A DNA stretch of 64,000 nucleotides from Pseudomonas sp. TTU2014-080ASC (GCF_001446935.1 NZ_LKKK01000015.1:1-64000), one strand, 5' to 3'. Counted from the stretch's first letter, positions 51,887-61,385 are shown. Notes: generated by a model from the letters alone, not told the origin. Program-made: numbers and translations.

Positions 51887-52315
51887 TTACTCGTCAGCGT
51901 CAGCGTTGTCGCTGTCGTTGCTGTCGCTGTCATCGCCGTCTACAGAGTCGGCATGCTCAGGACGCTCACGACGCTCACGGCGCTCGCTGCGGTTTTCTTC
52001 GGCCTTCAGCATCTCGGACTGCTCAGTAACAGCTTCGTCGCGACGGATGACCAGGTTACGGATCACTGCATCGTTGTAACGGAAGTTGTCTTCCAGCTCG
52101 GCCAGAGCCTTACCGGAGCACTCAACGTTCAGCAGGACGTAGTGAGCTTTGTGGACGTTGTTGATGGCGTAAGCCAGCTGACGACGGCCCCAATCTTCCA
52201 GGCGGTGGATTTTGCCGCCGTCTTCTTCGATCAGCTTGGTGTAACGCTCAACCATGCCGCCGACTTGCTCGCTCTGGTCCGGGTGAACCAGAAAGATGAT
52301 TTCGTAATGACGCAT
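51887..52315 (-). CDS. rpsF: 30S ribosomal protein S6
   Basis: 142 residues. Ferredoxin-like core MRHYEIIFLVHPDQSEQVGG and RQLAYAINNVHKAHYVLL. The C-terminal tail is unusually acidic (Asp/Ser/Asn repeats ending NADADE), encoded by imperfect GTCGCT-type repeats. First gene of the operon; its leader contains a hairpin resembling the S6:S18 regulatory element. Confidence 0.97.
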   Translation of the reverse strand: MRHYEIIFLVHPDQSEQVGGMVERYTKLIEEDGGKIHRLEDWGRRQLAYAINNVHKAHYVLLNVECSGKALAELEDNFRYNDAVIRNLVIRRDEAVTEQSEMLKAEENRSERRERRERPEHADSVDGDDSDSNDSDNADADE

Positions 52316-52337
52316 AAATGCTCCTTACGGGTTGTAG

Positions 52338-52364
52338 CCTGCCACGTGATTGCGGTCAGGCAAG
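52338..52364 (-). promoter_or_regulatory. Candidate S6:S18 autoregulatory leader of rpsF
   Basis: On the minus strand CTTGCC-TGA-CCGCAA-TCA-CGT-GGCAGG folds into a hairpin presenting CCG in its loop with a 3-nt bulge, about 20 nt upstream of the rpsF start. Known S6:S18 leader motifs also expose CCG in a bulged hairpin. Suggestive only. Confidence 0.35.
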
Positions 52365-52503
52365 GAGTGAATGACTCTGTATGTCTTGCAGAAATAACAG
52401 GGCGCAAAAGCGCCTGCCATTACGGCAAGGGGCGACATTCTAGTGAAGCCCCCTGTCGCACGCAAGGAAAACTGGCGATTATTTGTACAACTAAGCGCGA
52501 TAC

Positions 52504-53256
52504 TCAGCCCTTAGAGCTGAGTTTGCGTTGGCGCACCGCCTCAAACAGGCAAACCCCTGTTGCCACCGAGACATTGAGGCTACTGACGCTACCCGCCATA
52601 GGCAGCTTCACTAGGTAGTCACAGTGTTCACGGGTCAGACGGCGCATGCCTTTGCCTTCAGCCCCCATGACCAGCACTGTCGGCCCGGTCATATCCTGCT
52701 GATACAACTCCCGCTCAGCCTCACCAGCTGTTCCGACAATCCACAGACCGCGCTGCTGAAGCTTCTCCAGCGTGCGCGAAAGATTAGTCACTGCCACCAG
52801 AGGGATCACCTCCGCCGCACCGCACGCCACTTTACGCACAGTAGCATTCAGGGTGGCCGACTTATCCTTAGGCACGATGACCGCATGCACGCCCGCCGCA
52901 TCAGCGGTACGCAGACACGCACCAAGATTATGCGGATCAGTCACACCATCGAGAACCAGCAACAGCGGCGCGCCAGAAGTGCGATCCAGCAACTCATCGA
53001 GCATGGCCTCACCCCAGACTTGGCTCGGACTAACCTCAGCCACCACCCCCTGATGCACACCCTCGACCCAAGCATCCATCTCACGGCGCTCGCATTGCCC
53101 CACAGCAACCCGCGCTTCACCCGCCAGCCCCAGCAAGGCCTGAACACGTGGATCATTGCGCCCCTCAGCCAGCCAAATCTGCTTAACCCGCTTGGGATGA
53201 TGACGCAGCAGAGCCTCAACCGCGTGCACACCGTAAATCTTTTCCAACTGACTCAT
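52504..53256 (-). CDS. rlmB: 23S rRNA 2'-O-methyltransferase RlmB
   Basis: Methylates G2251 in the 23S peptidyl-transferase loop. 250 residues, SpoU/TrmH class. N-terminal substrate domain (MSQLEKIYGVHAVEALLRHH), then SPOUT motifs LVLDGVTDPHNLGACLRTADA, VLVMGAEGKGMRRL and the C-terminal MAGSVSSLNVSVATG. Overlaps rnr by 4 nt. Confidence 0.97.
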   Translation of the reverse strand: MSQLEKIYGVHAVEALLRHHPKRVKQIWLAEGRNDPRVQALLGLAGEARVAVGQCERREMDAWVEGVHQGVVAEVSPSQVWGEAMLDELLDRTSGAPLLLVLDGVTDPHNLGACLRTADAAGVHAVIVPKDKSATLNATVRKVACGAAEVIPLVAVTNLSRTLEKLQQRGLWIVGTAGEAERELYQQDMTGPTVLVMGAEGKGMRRLTREHCDYLVKLPMAGSVSSLNVSVATGVCLFEAVRQRKLSSKG

Positions 53257-55811
53257 GACTTCGCCTTACGTTTACGTGCACCACCCGCAGGCGCTGCAGC
53301 AGCACTGGAACCCTTACGGTGACCACTGGACTTGCCAGCTTTGCCCACACGCTTGCTAGCTCCAGTGCCTTTCTCTGCACTGTTCTTCTTCGCACCCTTG
53401 CCTTTGGACTCATCCAGCAATGACTTCTTGATCGCCCGACTCTTCTCAACATCGGTATTCGCGACAGTCTTACGCTCCTTGCGTCGCGCATCACGATCCT
53501 GAGCTGACTCAAAACCACCGCGGCGCGCCCCTTTTTCAGCAGGCGCGGAAGTACGGCTATCCGCGAGTTCGAAGTCAATCTTGCGCTCATCCAGATCAAC
53601 CCGCATGACCTTGACCTGCACACTGTCGCCCAGACGGAAACTGCGCCCATTGCGCTCACCCGCCAGACGATGATGCACGGGATCAAAGTGGTAATAGTCT
53701 GCAGGCAGCGCCGTTACGTGCACCAGGCCTTCTACATAGATGTCCTGCAACTCCACAAACAGACCGAAACCGGTTACTGCAGTGATGACACCCGCAAAAG
53801 TTTCTCCCACCCGGTCGCGCATAAACTCGCACTTGAGCCAGTTCACGACATCTCGAGTAGCCTCATCGGCCCGTCGCTCAGACATTGAGCACTGCTCACC
53901 CAACTGTTCCAGAGACGCATCATCGTATGGATAGATACGCGCCTTCGGCATGATCGCAGCACCGGCGCGCTGAACATGCGGAGTCTCGCGCTTGGAGCGG
54001 ATCACACTGCGAATCGCCCGATGAATCAGCAAGTCTGGATAACGGCGAATCGGCGAGGTGAAATGGGCATACGCTTCATAATTGAGGCCGAAGTGCCCCT
54101 GATTGTCCGAGCTATACACCGCCTGACTTAACGAGCGCAGCATAACAGTCTGAATCAGATTGAAATCCGGACGCTCACGAATGCTTTCCAGCAGCAACTG
54201 GTAGTCCTTCGGCGAAGGGCCATCGGTTGACTTGCCACGATGCAGGCTTAAGCCTAACTCACCCAAAAACGCGCGAAGCTTCTCTACACGCTCAGCCGGC
54301 GGTGCATCGTGAACACGATACAACGCCGGAATCGAATGCTCCTGCATAAAGGCAGCAGTCGCGACGTTGGCCGCCAGCATGCATTCCTCAATCAGACGGT
54401 GCGCATCGTTACGCTGAGTCGGCCGAATCTCCGCAATCTTGCGCTCGGAGCCAAAGATGATCCGGGTCTCCTGGGTTTCAAAATCAATCGCACCGCGCTC
54501 ATGACGAGCCGCCAATAACACCTGATAGAGCGAATAAAGCTGCTTGAGATGCGGCAGGACCTCTTTGTATTCAGAACGCAGCGCCTTGCCTTCAGTACTC
54601 TTAGACTGCTCCAGCATGGCGCTGACTTTGTTGTAAGTCAGGCGCGCATGGGAGTGGATAACCGCCTCATAGAACTGATAGCCAGTCATCTTGCCGGTCT
54701 TCGAGATTGTGATCTCGCAGACCATAGCCAGACGATCAACATGCGGATTAAGCGAGCACAGGCCGTTGGACAGCTCCTCCGGCAGCATCGGAATGACCCG
54801 CTCAGGGAAATACACCGAGTTACCACGCTGCTGCGCTTCAGCATCCAGCGCCGACCCCACTTTCACATAATGGGAAACGTCAGCGATGGCCACATACAGC
54901 TTCCAACCACCTGACAGCAACCGCCAGCTACGGCCGCTCTTCTCGCAGTAGACCGCATCATCAAAATCGCGAGCATCTTCACCGTCGATGGTTACAAACG
55001 GCAGGTGACGCAGATCGACGCGCTTCTCTTTGTCCTTCCCTTCAACATAGGACTTGAGTTTGCGCGCTTCTTTGATCACTGCCTCAGGCCAGACATGAGG
55101 AATGTCGTAGCTGCGCAGAGCCACATCAATCTCCATCCCTGGCGCCATATAGTTGCCAATGACTTCGACCACATCGCCCTGCGGCTGAAACCGCTGAGTC
55201 GGCCAATGAGTAATCTTCACCTCAACGAACTGGCCGATGCGTGCGCCACCATTGCGCCCTGCCGTTACCAGCACCTCTTGCTGAATTTTTGGATTATCAG
55301 CTACGACATAGCCGATACCGCTTTCTTCGAAGTAGCGACCGACTATTGTTTCGTGGGCACGGGAGATTACCTCAACCAGCACCCCCTCACGACGCCCACG
55401 GCGGTCCAGACCGGAAACACGCGCTAAAGCGCGATCACCATCAAACACCAAGCGCATTTGCGCCGGACTCAGGAACAGGTCATCCGAACCATCATCCGGA
55501 ATCAAAAAGCCGAAGCCATCGCGATGACCGCTAATTCGCCCCAGAATCAGATCTAACTTGTCCACCGGAGCATAAGTGCCTCGGCGCGTATAAATAAGCT
55601 GACCATCACGCTCCATCGCTCTCAGGCGACGGCGCAAGGCTTCAAGTTGGTCATCACTGACCAGGCCAAACTCTTCTGCCAGCACTTCGCGGGCTGCAGG
55701 AGAGCCTCGGTCAGACAAGTGCTGCAGAATCAGCTCACGGCTGGGGATAGGGTTTTCATATTTTTCCGCTTCACGAGCGGCCTCGGGATCGAGGGATTGC
55801 CAATCGGCCAT
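53253..55811 (-). CDS. rnr: Ribonuclease R
   Basis: Processive 3'-5' exoribonuclease that degrades structured RNA. 852 residues: helix-turn-helix and cold-shock domains at the N-terminus, RNB domain with the catalytic aspartates in FVTIDGEDARDFDDAVYCE, S1 domain (VGETFAGVITAVTGFGLFVE) and a Lys/Arg/Ala-rich C-terminal tail (about 760-852). Translationally coupled to rlmB. The upstream region carries the divergent tRNA-Leu promoter. Confidence 0.97.
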   Translation of the reverse strand: MADWQSLDPEAAREAEKYENPIPSRELILQHLSDRGSPAAREVLAEEFGLVSDDQLEALRRRLRAMERDGQLIYTRRGTYAPVDKLDLILGRISGHRDGFGFLIPDDGSDDLFLSPAQMRLVFDGDRALARVSGLDRRGRREGVLVEVISRAHETIVGRYFEESGIGYVVADNPKIQQEVLVTAGRNGGARIGQFVEVKITHWPTQRFQPQGDVVEVIGNYMAPGMEIDVALRSYDIPHVWPEAVIKEARKLKSYVEGKDKEKRVDLRHLPFVTIDGEDARDFDDAVYCEKSGRSWRLLSGGWKLYVAIADVSHYVKVGSALDAEAQQRGNSVYFPERVIPMLPEELSNGLCSLNPHVDRLAMVCEITISKTGKMTGYQFYEAVIHSHARLTYNKVSAMLEQSKSTEGKALRSEYKEVLPHLKQLYSLYQVLLAARHERGAIDFETQETRIIFGSERKIAEIRPTQRNDAHRLIEECMLAANVATAAFMQEHSIPALYRVHDAPPAERVEKLRAFLGELGLSLHRGKSTDGPSPKDYQLLLESIRERPDFNLIQTVMLRSLSQAVYSSDNQGHFGLNYEAYAHFTSPIRRYPDLLIHRAIRSVIRSKRETPHVQRAGAAIMPKARIYPYDDASLEQLGEQCSMSERRADEATRDVVNWLKCEFMRDRVGETFAGVITAVTGFGLFVELQDIYVEGLVHVTALPADYYHFDPVHHRLAGERNGRSFRLGDSVQVKVMRVDLDERKIDFELADSRTSAPAEKGARRGGFESAQDRDARRKERKTVANTDVEKSRAIKKSLLDESKGKGAKKNSAEKGTGASKRVGKAGKSSGHRKGSSAAAAPAGGARKRKAKS

Positions 55812-55916
55812 TAGAAAGGATTCACCTGTTTATAAGATCGGAATGTCTTGTCTCTATTGAAGCGCGAAAACCCATCGGGGTCAGCTTTTTAAGAATAATT
55901 TTTTTATCTTCAGGGG

Positions 55917-55945
55917 TTTACAAGATATCGAACCCCCCGTATAGT
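55917..55945 (+). promoter_or_regulatory. Sigma-70 promoter of the tRNA-Leu operon
   Basis: TTTACA, 17-bp spacer, TATAGT, followed by a GC-rich discriminator (TCGCGCCC), a composition typical of stringently controlled stable-RNA promoters. About 65 bp before the first tRNA. Confidence 0.7.
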
Positions 55946-56008
55946 TCGCGCCCACAGCGTCACACAGACGTTGTAACACGAAACAGATGAACACTCATCG
56001 GTTTCAGT

Positions 56009-56095
56009 GCCCAGGTGGCGGAATTGGTAGACGCGCTGGTTTCAGGTATCAGTGGTGGCAACACCGTGGAAGTTCGAGTCTTCTCCTGGGCACCA
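56009..56095 (+). tRNA. tRNA-Leu (anticodon CAG), copy 1
   Basis: 87 nt including encoded CCA. Acceptor GCCCAGG pairs with CCTGGGC; anticodon stem CTGGT/ATCAG frames the loop TTCAGGT (anticodon CAG); a long variable arm (GTGGTGGCAACACC) and the T loop TTCGAGT are present. Reads CUG, the main leucine codon. Confidence 0.97.
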
Positions 56096-56173
56096 AATTC
56101 AACGAAACGATTTTAATCGGTTCGTCGTTTAAACGGACGCAAATACTCCGGTCGTTTTTGACAAAGATTGCAT

Positions 56174-56260
56174 GCCCAGGTGGCGGAATTGGTAGACGCG
56201 CTGGTTTCAGGTATCAGTGGTGGCAACACCGTGGAAGTTCGAGTCTTCTCCTGGGCACCA
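56174..56260 (+). tRNA. tRNA-Leu (anticodon CAG), copy 2
   Basis: Sequence identical to copy 1, separated by a 78-bp spacer. Both are likely co-transcribed from the promoter at 55917 and terminated at 56266-56295. Confidence 0.97.
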
Positions 56261-56265
56261 ATTCA

Positions 56266-56295
56266 TAAAAAACCGAGTTTAGGCTCGGTTTTTTA
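56266..56295 (+). terminator. Terminator after the tRNA-Leu pair
   Basis: AACCGAG-TTTAGG-CTCGGTT followed by a T tract. Confidence 0.88.
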
Positions 56296-56341
56296 TTGCC
56301 TGCGATTTTTAATCTCCCCTGCCGATTAAATTACAGCCAAT

Positions 56342-56367
56342 AAAAAAGGCCGCTATTCAGCGACCTT
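56342..56367 (-). terminator. Terminator after purA
   Basis: On the minus strand AAGGTCGCT-GAAT-AGCGGCCTT (one mismatch) is followed by TTTTTTATT. Confidence 0.75.
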
Positions 56368-56384
56368 CTTTATTACAGCTGCAA

Positions 56385-57680
56385 TCAGGCAAACGGATGG
56401 CGCAGCACGATAGTCTCGTTACGATCCGGCCCAGTGGAAACGATATCGATCGGCGCACCCACCAACTCTTCCACACGCTTGATGTAGGCCAAGGCATTTG
56501 CCGGCAACTCATCCAAGCTCTTGATACCCACAGTTGACTCAGCCCAGCCCGGCATTTCTTCGTAGACCGGCTGCAGGCCGATATAGCTATCCGCATCTGT
56601 TGGCGCATCTTTCAACAGGTTGCCGTCAGCATCTTTATAGCCAGTACAAATGTGCAGAGTTTCCAAACCATCCAGCACGTCCAGCTTGGTCAAGCACAGA
56701 CCGGAGATGCTGTTGATTTCGATGGCGCGACGCAGAATCACAGCATCGAACCAGCCGCAACGACGCGCACGACCAGTCGTAGAACCAAACTCATGCCCCT
56801 GCTTAGCCAGGTGCGCACCGATGTCATCAAACAACTCAGTCGGGAACGGACCAGACCCCACACGCGTGGTGTATGCCTTGGTAATACCCAGGATGTAGTC
56901 GATATACATCGGACCAAAACCGGAACCCGTGGCAATACCACCAGCAGTGGTGTTTGAGCTGGTCACAAACGGATACGTACCATGGTCGATATCCAGCAGC
57001 GATCCCTGCGCACCTTCGAACATGATGTCTTTACCCTCACGACGCATGTCGTGCAGAACAGCAGTGACATCACCCATCATCGGGCGCAACTGCTCAGCGT
57101 ATTCCATGCACTCATCCAGTGTTTTCTGGAAGTCGATAGCAGGCTCTTTGTAGTAATTAACCAGTACGAAGTTGTGGTAGTCCAGCAGCTCACCGAGCTT
57201 GGAGGCAAAACGCTCACGATGGAACAAATCACCAACACGCAGACCGCGACGAGCAACCTTGTCTTCGTATGCTGGGCCGATACCACGACCTGTCGTGCCG
57301 ATTTTGGCGTCACCACGCGCCTTTTCACGAGCCTGATCCAACGCCACGTGGAAAGACAGAATCAGTGGGCAAGAAGGACTGATGCGCAGACGCTCACGCA
57401 CCGGCACACCCTTCTCTTCCAGCTTAGCGATTTCACGCATCAGCGCGTCCGGCGCAACAACAACGCCGTTACCAATCAAGCACTGCACGTTTTCACGCAA
57501 GATACCGGAGGGAATCAGGTGCAAAACGGTTTTCTCGCCGTCAATTACCAGCGTGTGTCCCGCATTGTGGCCGCCCTGATAGCGCACAACAGCAGCAGCC
57601 TGTTCAGTCAGCAGGTCGACGATCTTGCCCTTACCCTCGTCACCCCACTGAGTACCCAGAACCACGACATTCTTGCCCAT
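56385..57680 (-). CDS. purA: Adenylosuccinate synthetase
   Basis: GTP-dependent first step from IMP to AMP. 431 residues. MGKNVVVLGTQWGDEGKGK, GTTGRGIGPAYEDK, EGAQGSLLDIDHGTYPFVTS and TGRARRCGWFD are diagnostic. Start at 57680 (MGKNVV): GAGGG upstream and family length; six further codons read in frame. Downstream of hisZ in the same direction. Confidence 0.97.
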   Translation of the reverse strand: MGKNVVVLGTQWGDEGKGKIVDLLTEQAAAVVRYQGGHNAGHTLVIDGEKTVLHLIPSGILRENVQCLIGNGVVVAPDALMREIAKLEEKGVPVRERLRISPSCPLILSFHVALDQAREKARGDAKIGTTGRGIGPAYEDKVARRGLRVGDLFHRERFASKLGELLDYHNFVLVNYYKEPAIDFQKTLDECMEYAEQLRPMMGDVTAVLHDMRREGKDIMFEGAQGSLLDIDHGTYPFVTSSNTTAGGIATGSGFGPMYIDYILGITKAYTTRVGSGPFPTELFDDIGAHLAKQGHEFGSTTGRARRCGWFDAVILRRAIEINSISGLCLTKLDVLDGLETLHICTGYKDADGNLLKDAPTDADSYIGLQPVYEEMPGWAESTVGIKSLDELPANALAYIKRVEELVGAPIDIVSTGPDRNETIVLRHPFA

Positions 57681-57743
57681 TACACTAACCCTCTTCACAA
57701 ACTTGATGCCGGCCGCAGCCGGCGGAAACTTTCGCCACGCGGC

Positions 57744-58931
57744 TCAGGCCGACAATTCAGCCAACTGCCAGCGACCATCACGCAACAACAACTGACGATC
57801 ACAACCAGCAGCCTTCGCATCCGCTACATCCTGCCCCGGCAATGCCTGGACGACACGCAGCCCCTCAAGACGCAAACGCTGAATCGCCTGCCACAAAAAC
57901 ACATCATGATTATCCGGTGCCCACACACCCGCCGGCTCTTCGTCCAGCGACATTTGACCGAGACTAACCAGCGTCTTCAGGTCAGTGGAGAATCCTGTGG
58001 CCGGACGCGCGCGACCGAAATCGGCCCCGATATCGTCGTAGCGACCACCCTGGGCAATGGCATAACCCACTCCCGGAACAAACGCAGCAAACACCACACC
58101 CGTGTGGTAGTGATAGCCACGCAGCTCGCCCAGATCAAAATACAACGGTAATTCCGGATAACGCAGACTAAGCGCATCAGCAATCGCCATCAGCTCATCC
58201 AGAGCCTGGTGAACATCTTCGGGCGCCTCAACCAAGCAGGCCTGAGCCAGATCCAGCACTTCGCGACCGCCACACAGATCACTCAGGGCGCGAATCATCT
58301 TGCCCAAATCGTCCGGGAGCGAAGCGGTCAGCTCAACAATTTCATCAATCGCTTTGCGCTGCAGCGCATCGAACAGTTGCTGCTCGACCTCGCGGGACAA
58401 CTTCGCAGCACGGGCAAGGCCACGGTAAATACCGACATGCCCAACATCCATATGCACATCAGGCACTGCCGCCAGCTCCAAGGTGCTGACAAGCAGACTA
58501 ATAACTTCCACGTCACTAGCCGGACTGGCATCGCCATACAGCTCTGCACCCAACTGAATAGGACTGCGTGAAGTCGTGAGCGGGCGAGGTTTGGCATGCA
58601 CGACACTGCCGGCATAGCACAGACGGCTCGGCCCTTCGCGACGCAGGGTATGAGCATCAATACGCGCCACCTGCGGCGTAATATCCGCCCGGAACCCCAT
58701 CTGCCTGCCAGACAGCGGGTCCGTCACTTTCAAAGTACGCAGATCAAGATCCTGGCCTGCACCAGTGAGCAGCGATTCCAGGTACTCGATATGAGGTGTG
58801 ACTACAAATTCATATCCCCAGCGCTGGAACAAATCCAACACCTGACGACGCGCCACCTCAATACGCCCTGCGTACGGCGGCAGTACTTCTTCGATGCCAT
58901 CTGGCAGCAGCCAGCGGTCTACCGTTGCCAT
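57744..58931 (-). CDS. hisZ: ATP phosphoribosyltransferase regulatory subunit
   Basis: HisRS-like protein that activates the short HisG in histidine synthesis. 395 residues. MATVDRWLLPDGIEEVLPP, the class II synthetase motif FRADITPQVARIDAHTL and the C-terminal GGRYDDIGADFGRARPATGFS mark the HisZ family; the tRNA-binding C-terminal domain is absent. Position between purA and the DUF2065/hfl genes is conserved. Start at 58931. Confidence 0.95.
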   Translation of the reverse strand: MATVDRWLLPDGIEEVLPPYAGRIEVARRQVLDLFQRWGYEFVVTPHIEYLESLLTGAGQDLDLRTLKVTDPLSGRQMGFRADITPQVARIDAHTLRREGPSRLCYAGSVVHAKPRPLTTSRSPIQLGAELYGDASPASDVEVISLLVSTLELAAVPDVHMDVGHVGIYRGLARAAKLSREVEQQLFDALQRKAIDEIVELTASLPDDLGKMIRALSDLCGGREVLDLAQACLVEAPEDVHQALDELMAIADALSLRYPELPLYFDLGELRGYHYHTGVVFAAFVPGVGYAIAQGGRYDDIGADFGRARPATGFSTDLKTLVSLGQMSLDEEPAGVWAPDNHDVFLWQAIQRLRLEGLRVVQALPGQDVADAKAAGCDRQLLLRDGRWQLAELSA

Positions 58932-58968
58932 TTCGCCATTCCCCTCTTCAACCGGGCGGCACAAGCCT

Positions 58969-59154
58969 TCAGTGAAGCCAATATAGAAGAGCCACTCCCA
59001 GCAACATGCTGGTCAGCCCCATGATACGCAGTTGCCGATCGGACAGCCGAATCAGCTGCCACAGCGTTGAACGCCAGCCCCGCGGGCTCAGGAAGGGCAG
59101 GATGCCTTCCAGCACAAGCACAAGACACAGCGCTATGCCCAGTTCCTGCCACAT
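58969..59154 (-). CDS. DUF2065 small membrane protein
   Basis: 61 residues with two membrane helices (LGIALCLVLVLEGILPFL and IMGLTSMLLGVALLYWL). Family conserved between hflC and hisZ in Pseudomonas and relatives; function unknown. Start at 59154 (MWQELGIAL) has GAGGGAAG upstream. Confidence 0.92.
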   Translation of the reverse strand: MWQELGIALCLVLVLEGILPFLSPRGWRSTLWQLIRLSDRQLRIMGLTSMLLGVALLYWLH

Positions 59155-59169
59155 GCTTCCCTCAGACGC

Positions 59170-59193
59170 AAAAAAGCCGGGATTTTCCCGGCT
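59170..59193 (-). terminator. Terminator after hflC
   Basis: On the minus strand AGCCGGG-AAAAT-CCCGGCT is followed by six T residues, immediately before DUF2065. Confidence 0.88.
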
Positions 59194-59256
59194 GCCGCAT
59201 GATAACACGTTTTCAACAAGGATCACCCCGGCGGCGAACCGCCGGGGACAATCATC

Positions 59257-60126
59257 TTATGGATTGGCTTTTTTCAGGAAACGGAAGAAATCGCTCTTCG
59301 GATCCAGAACCAACACGTCCTGCTTGCTGGCAAAGCTCTCACGATAAGCCTGAAGGCTGCGGTAGAACGAATAAAACTCCGCATCTGCACCGTAAGCTTT
59401 GGCATAGATTGCAGCCGCTTGGGCATCACCCTCACCGCGCAACTCCTCAGCCTTACGATAGGCCTCAGCCAACAGCACCCGGCGCTGACGATCAGCATCA
59501 GCACGAATACCTTCAGCCAGCTCCTTACCTTTGGCGCGATGCTCACGAGCCTCACGCTCACGCTCGGAACTCATTCGATCGAATACGCTGCGGTTGACTT
59601 CCTTCGGCAGGTCAATGGCTTTGACACGCACGTCCACTACCTCAATACCCAACTCACGGTGAGCGGCACGATTGAGCGAAGCGGTTACATCAGCCATCAA
59701 TGCATCGCGCTCACCGGAAACCGACTCATGCAGAGTGCGCTTACCAAACTGGTCACGCAACGACGCCTCAAGACGACGCGCAAGACGCTCATCAGCGATC
59801 TGCTTCATGCCCGATGTTGCGGTGTAGTACGCCTCAGCATCCATTACCCGCCACTTGGCGAACGCATCCACCATCAACGCCTTCTTCTCCAACGTCAGGA
59901 AGCGCGAACTAGTCGAATCCAGCGTCAGCAGGCGGCCATCAAACTTACGCACCTGGTTAACGTAAGGAATTTTCACATGCCAGCCAGGCTTGACGTCCGG
60001 TTGGACAATCCGACCGAACTGCAGCAAAACTGCACGCTCAGTTTGCGAGACGATGTAGAAACTGTTCCAAGCAACGATTGCCAGAACAACTGCAACAATC
60101 AGGGCAACCAGAGATTTATTGCTCAT
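59257..60126 (-). CDS. hflC: FtsH protease modulator HflC
   Basis: 289 residues, SPFH/prohibitin family. One N-terminal membrane segment (SLVALIVAVVLAIVAWNSFYIV), then the SPFH domain (TERAVLLQFGRIV) and a coiled-coil part. Forms a complex with HflK that restrains the membrane protease FtsH. ATG at 60126 overlaps the hflK stop by one base (TGATG). Confidence 0.97.
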   Translation of the reverse strand: MSNKSLVALIVAVVLAIVAWNSFYIVSQTERAVLLQFGRIVQPDVKPGWHVKIPYVNQVRKFDGRLLTLDSTSSRFLTLEKKALMVDAFAKWRVMDAEAYYTATSGMKQIADERLARRLEASLRDQFGKRTLHESVSGERDALMADVTASLNRAAHRELGIEVVDVRVKAIDLPKEVNRSVFDRMSSEREREAREHRAKGKELAEGIRADADRQRRVLLAEAYRKAEELRGEGDAQAAAIYAKAYGADAEFYSFYRSLQAYRESFASKQDVLVLDPKSDFFRFLKKANP

Positions 60127-61289
60127 CAACGGCTCTCCCTTGTACGCAACTCAACCTGACGCGGATCAATGGTCACACGCGACGGCACCTGATCAGCACC
60201 ACTAACAGTCGAAGGCGCTACACCAGCAGAGGAACTGCTACGGCCATCAACCATCTTGTCCAGAGGCAGGTACAACAGGTTGTTCTGACCGTTTTCACCT
60301 GTCACCAACACCTTACTGGTGTTGCTCATCATCTCTTGCATGGCGTCCAGATACAGACGTTCACGGGTTACTTGCGGGGCCTTACGGTACTCCGCCACCA
60401 GAGCAGTAAAGCGATCAGCCTCACCCTGAGCGCGAGAAACGACTTCATCGCGATAACCACTGGCATCCTCGATCAAACGCTGAGCCTGACCACGCGCTTC
60501 CGGTACCACACCGTTGGCATAGGTTTCAGCTTGGTTTTTCTCACGCTGCTCGTCTTCACGGGCACGGATTACATCGTCAAAGGCTTCCTGCACCTCACGC
60601 GGTGCCGCGGCACTTTGCAAGTTCACCTGAGTTACAGAAATGCCGGTGCCATAGGTGTCCAGGAACCGCTGCAGGCGCTCCTTAACCTCAACAGCCATTT
60701 GCTCACGACCTTCCGTCAGCACCTGATCCATCTCAGTCGAACCCACGACGTGACGCACCGCACTGTCAGTGGCGTGCTGCAAGCTCACCTCAGGCTGATC
60801 AACATTGAGGACAAAGTCTTTCAGGTTGTTGATCTTGTACTGAACCGTCAGTGGCACCTCGATGATGTTCTCATCCTCGGTCAGCATCTGCCCCTGCTTG
60901 GTATAAGCACGCTCACGGGTGACGTTTTCCTGGAACTTGCGATCAAACGGCGGGAAGTAGATATTCAGGCCCGGACCGACTGTTTCGTAGTACTTTCCAA
61001 GACGCAGAATGACTGCCTGCTCCTGCTCGTCAACGACGTAGATTGCACTGTACAACCACATCACAAGCAGAATGCCCAAACCCACAAACAGCATGCCAAA
61101 GCCACCGCCCTTGCCAGAGCTGGCTTCGCCGCCACGTTTTTTACCGCCGCCGAACATACCATTCAGGTTGTCCTGCAGCTTGCGGAAGGCCTCATCAATA
61201 TCCGGCGGCCCCTTGCGGTCACCGTTATTTTTGCGGCCACCCCATGGATCCTGGTTATTCGAATTGCCACCCGGCTCATTCCAAGCCAT
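60126..61289 (-). CDS. hflK: FtsH protease modulator HflK
   Basis: 387 residues. A Gly/Asn/Asp-rich N-terminal tail (MAWNEPGGNSNNQDPWGG), one membrane segment (GMLFVGLGILLVMWLYSAIYV), then the SPFH domain (DEQEQAVILRLGKYYETVGPG). Partner of HflC. The ATG at 61289 has GGAGAG 6 nt upstream and is preferred over one at 61301. Confidence 0.97.
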   Translation of the reverse strand: MAWNEPGGNSNNQDPWGGRKNNGDRKGPPDIDEAFRKLQDNLNGMFGGGKKRGGEASSGKGGGFGMLFVGLGILLVMWLYSAIYVVDEQEQAVILRLGKYYETVGPGLNIYFPPFDRKFQENVTRERAYTKQGQMLTEDENIIEVPLTVQYKINNLKDFVLNVDQPEVSLQHATDSAVRHVVGSTEMDQVLTEGREQMAVEVKERLQRFLDTYGTGISVTQVNLQSAAAPREVQEAFDDVIRAREDEQREKNQAETYANGVVPEARGQAQRLIEDASGYRDEVVSRAQGEADRFTALVAEYRKAPQVTRERLYLDAMQEMMSNTSKVLVTGENGQNNLLYLPLDKMVDGRSSSSAGVAPSTVSGADQVPSRVTIDPRQVELRTRESR

Positions 61290-61385
61290 AGCGCTCTCCA
61301 TCTAATAAAGCAAAGACGCACCCACGGCGCGCCCACCAATGCTACAGAATGCATGCAACCAGCGCTAAATTCGCTGGCATGGGCT

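Noticed and set aside
55987..56268. Plus-strand frame of 93 codons with a duplicated Cys/Gly/Trp-rich segment
   Set aside because: It simply translates the two identical tRNA-Leu genes.
57690..57743. GCCGGC palindrome between hisZ and purA
   Set aside because: Short GC palindrome expected by chance in this base composition; no T tract.
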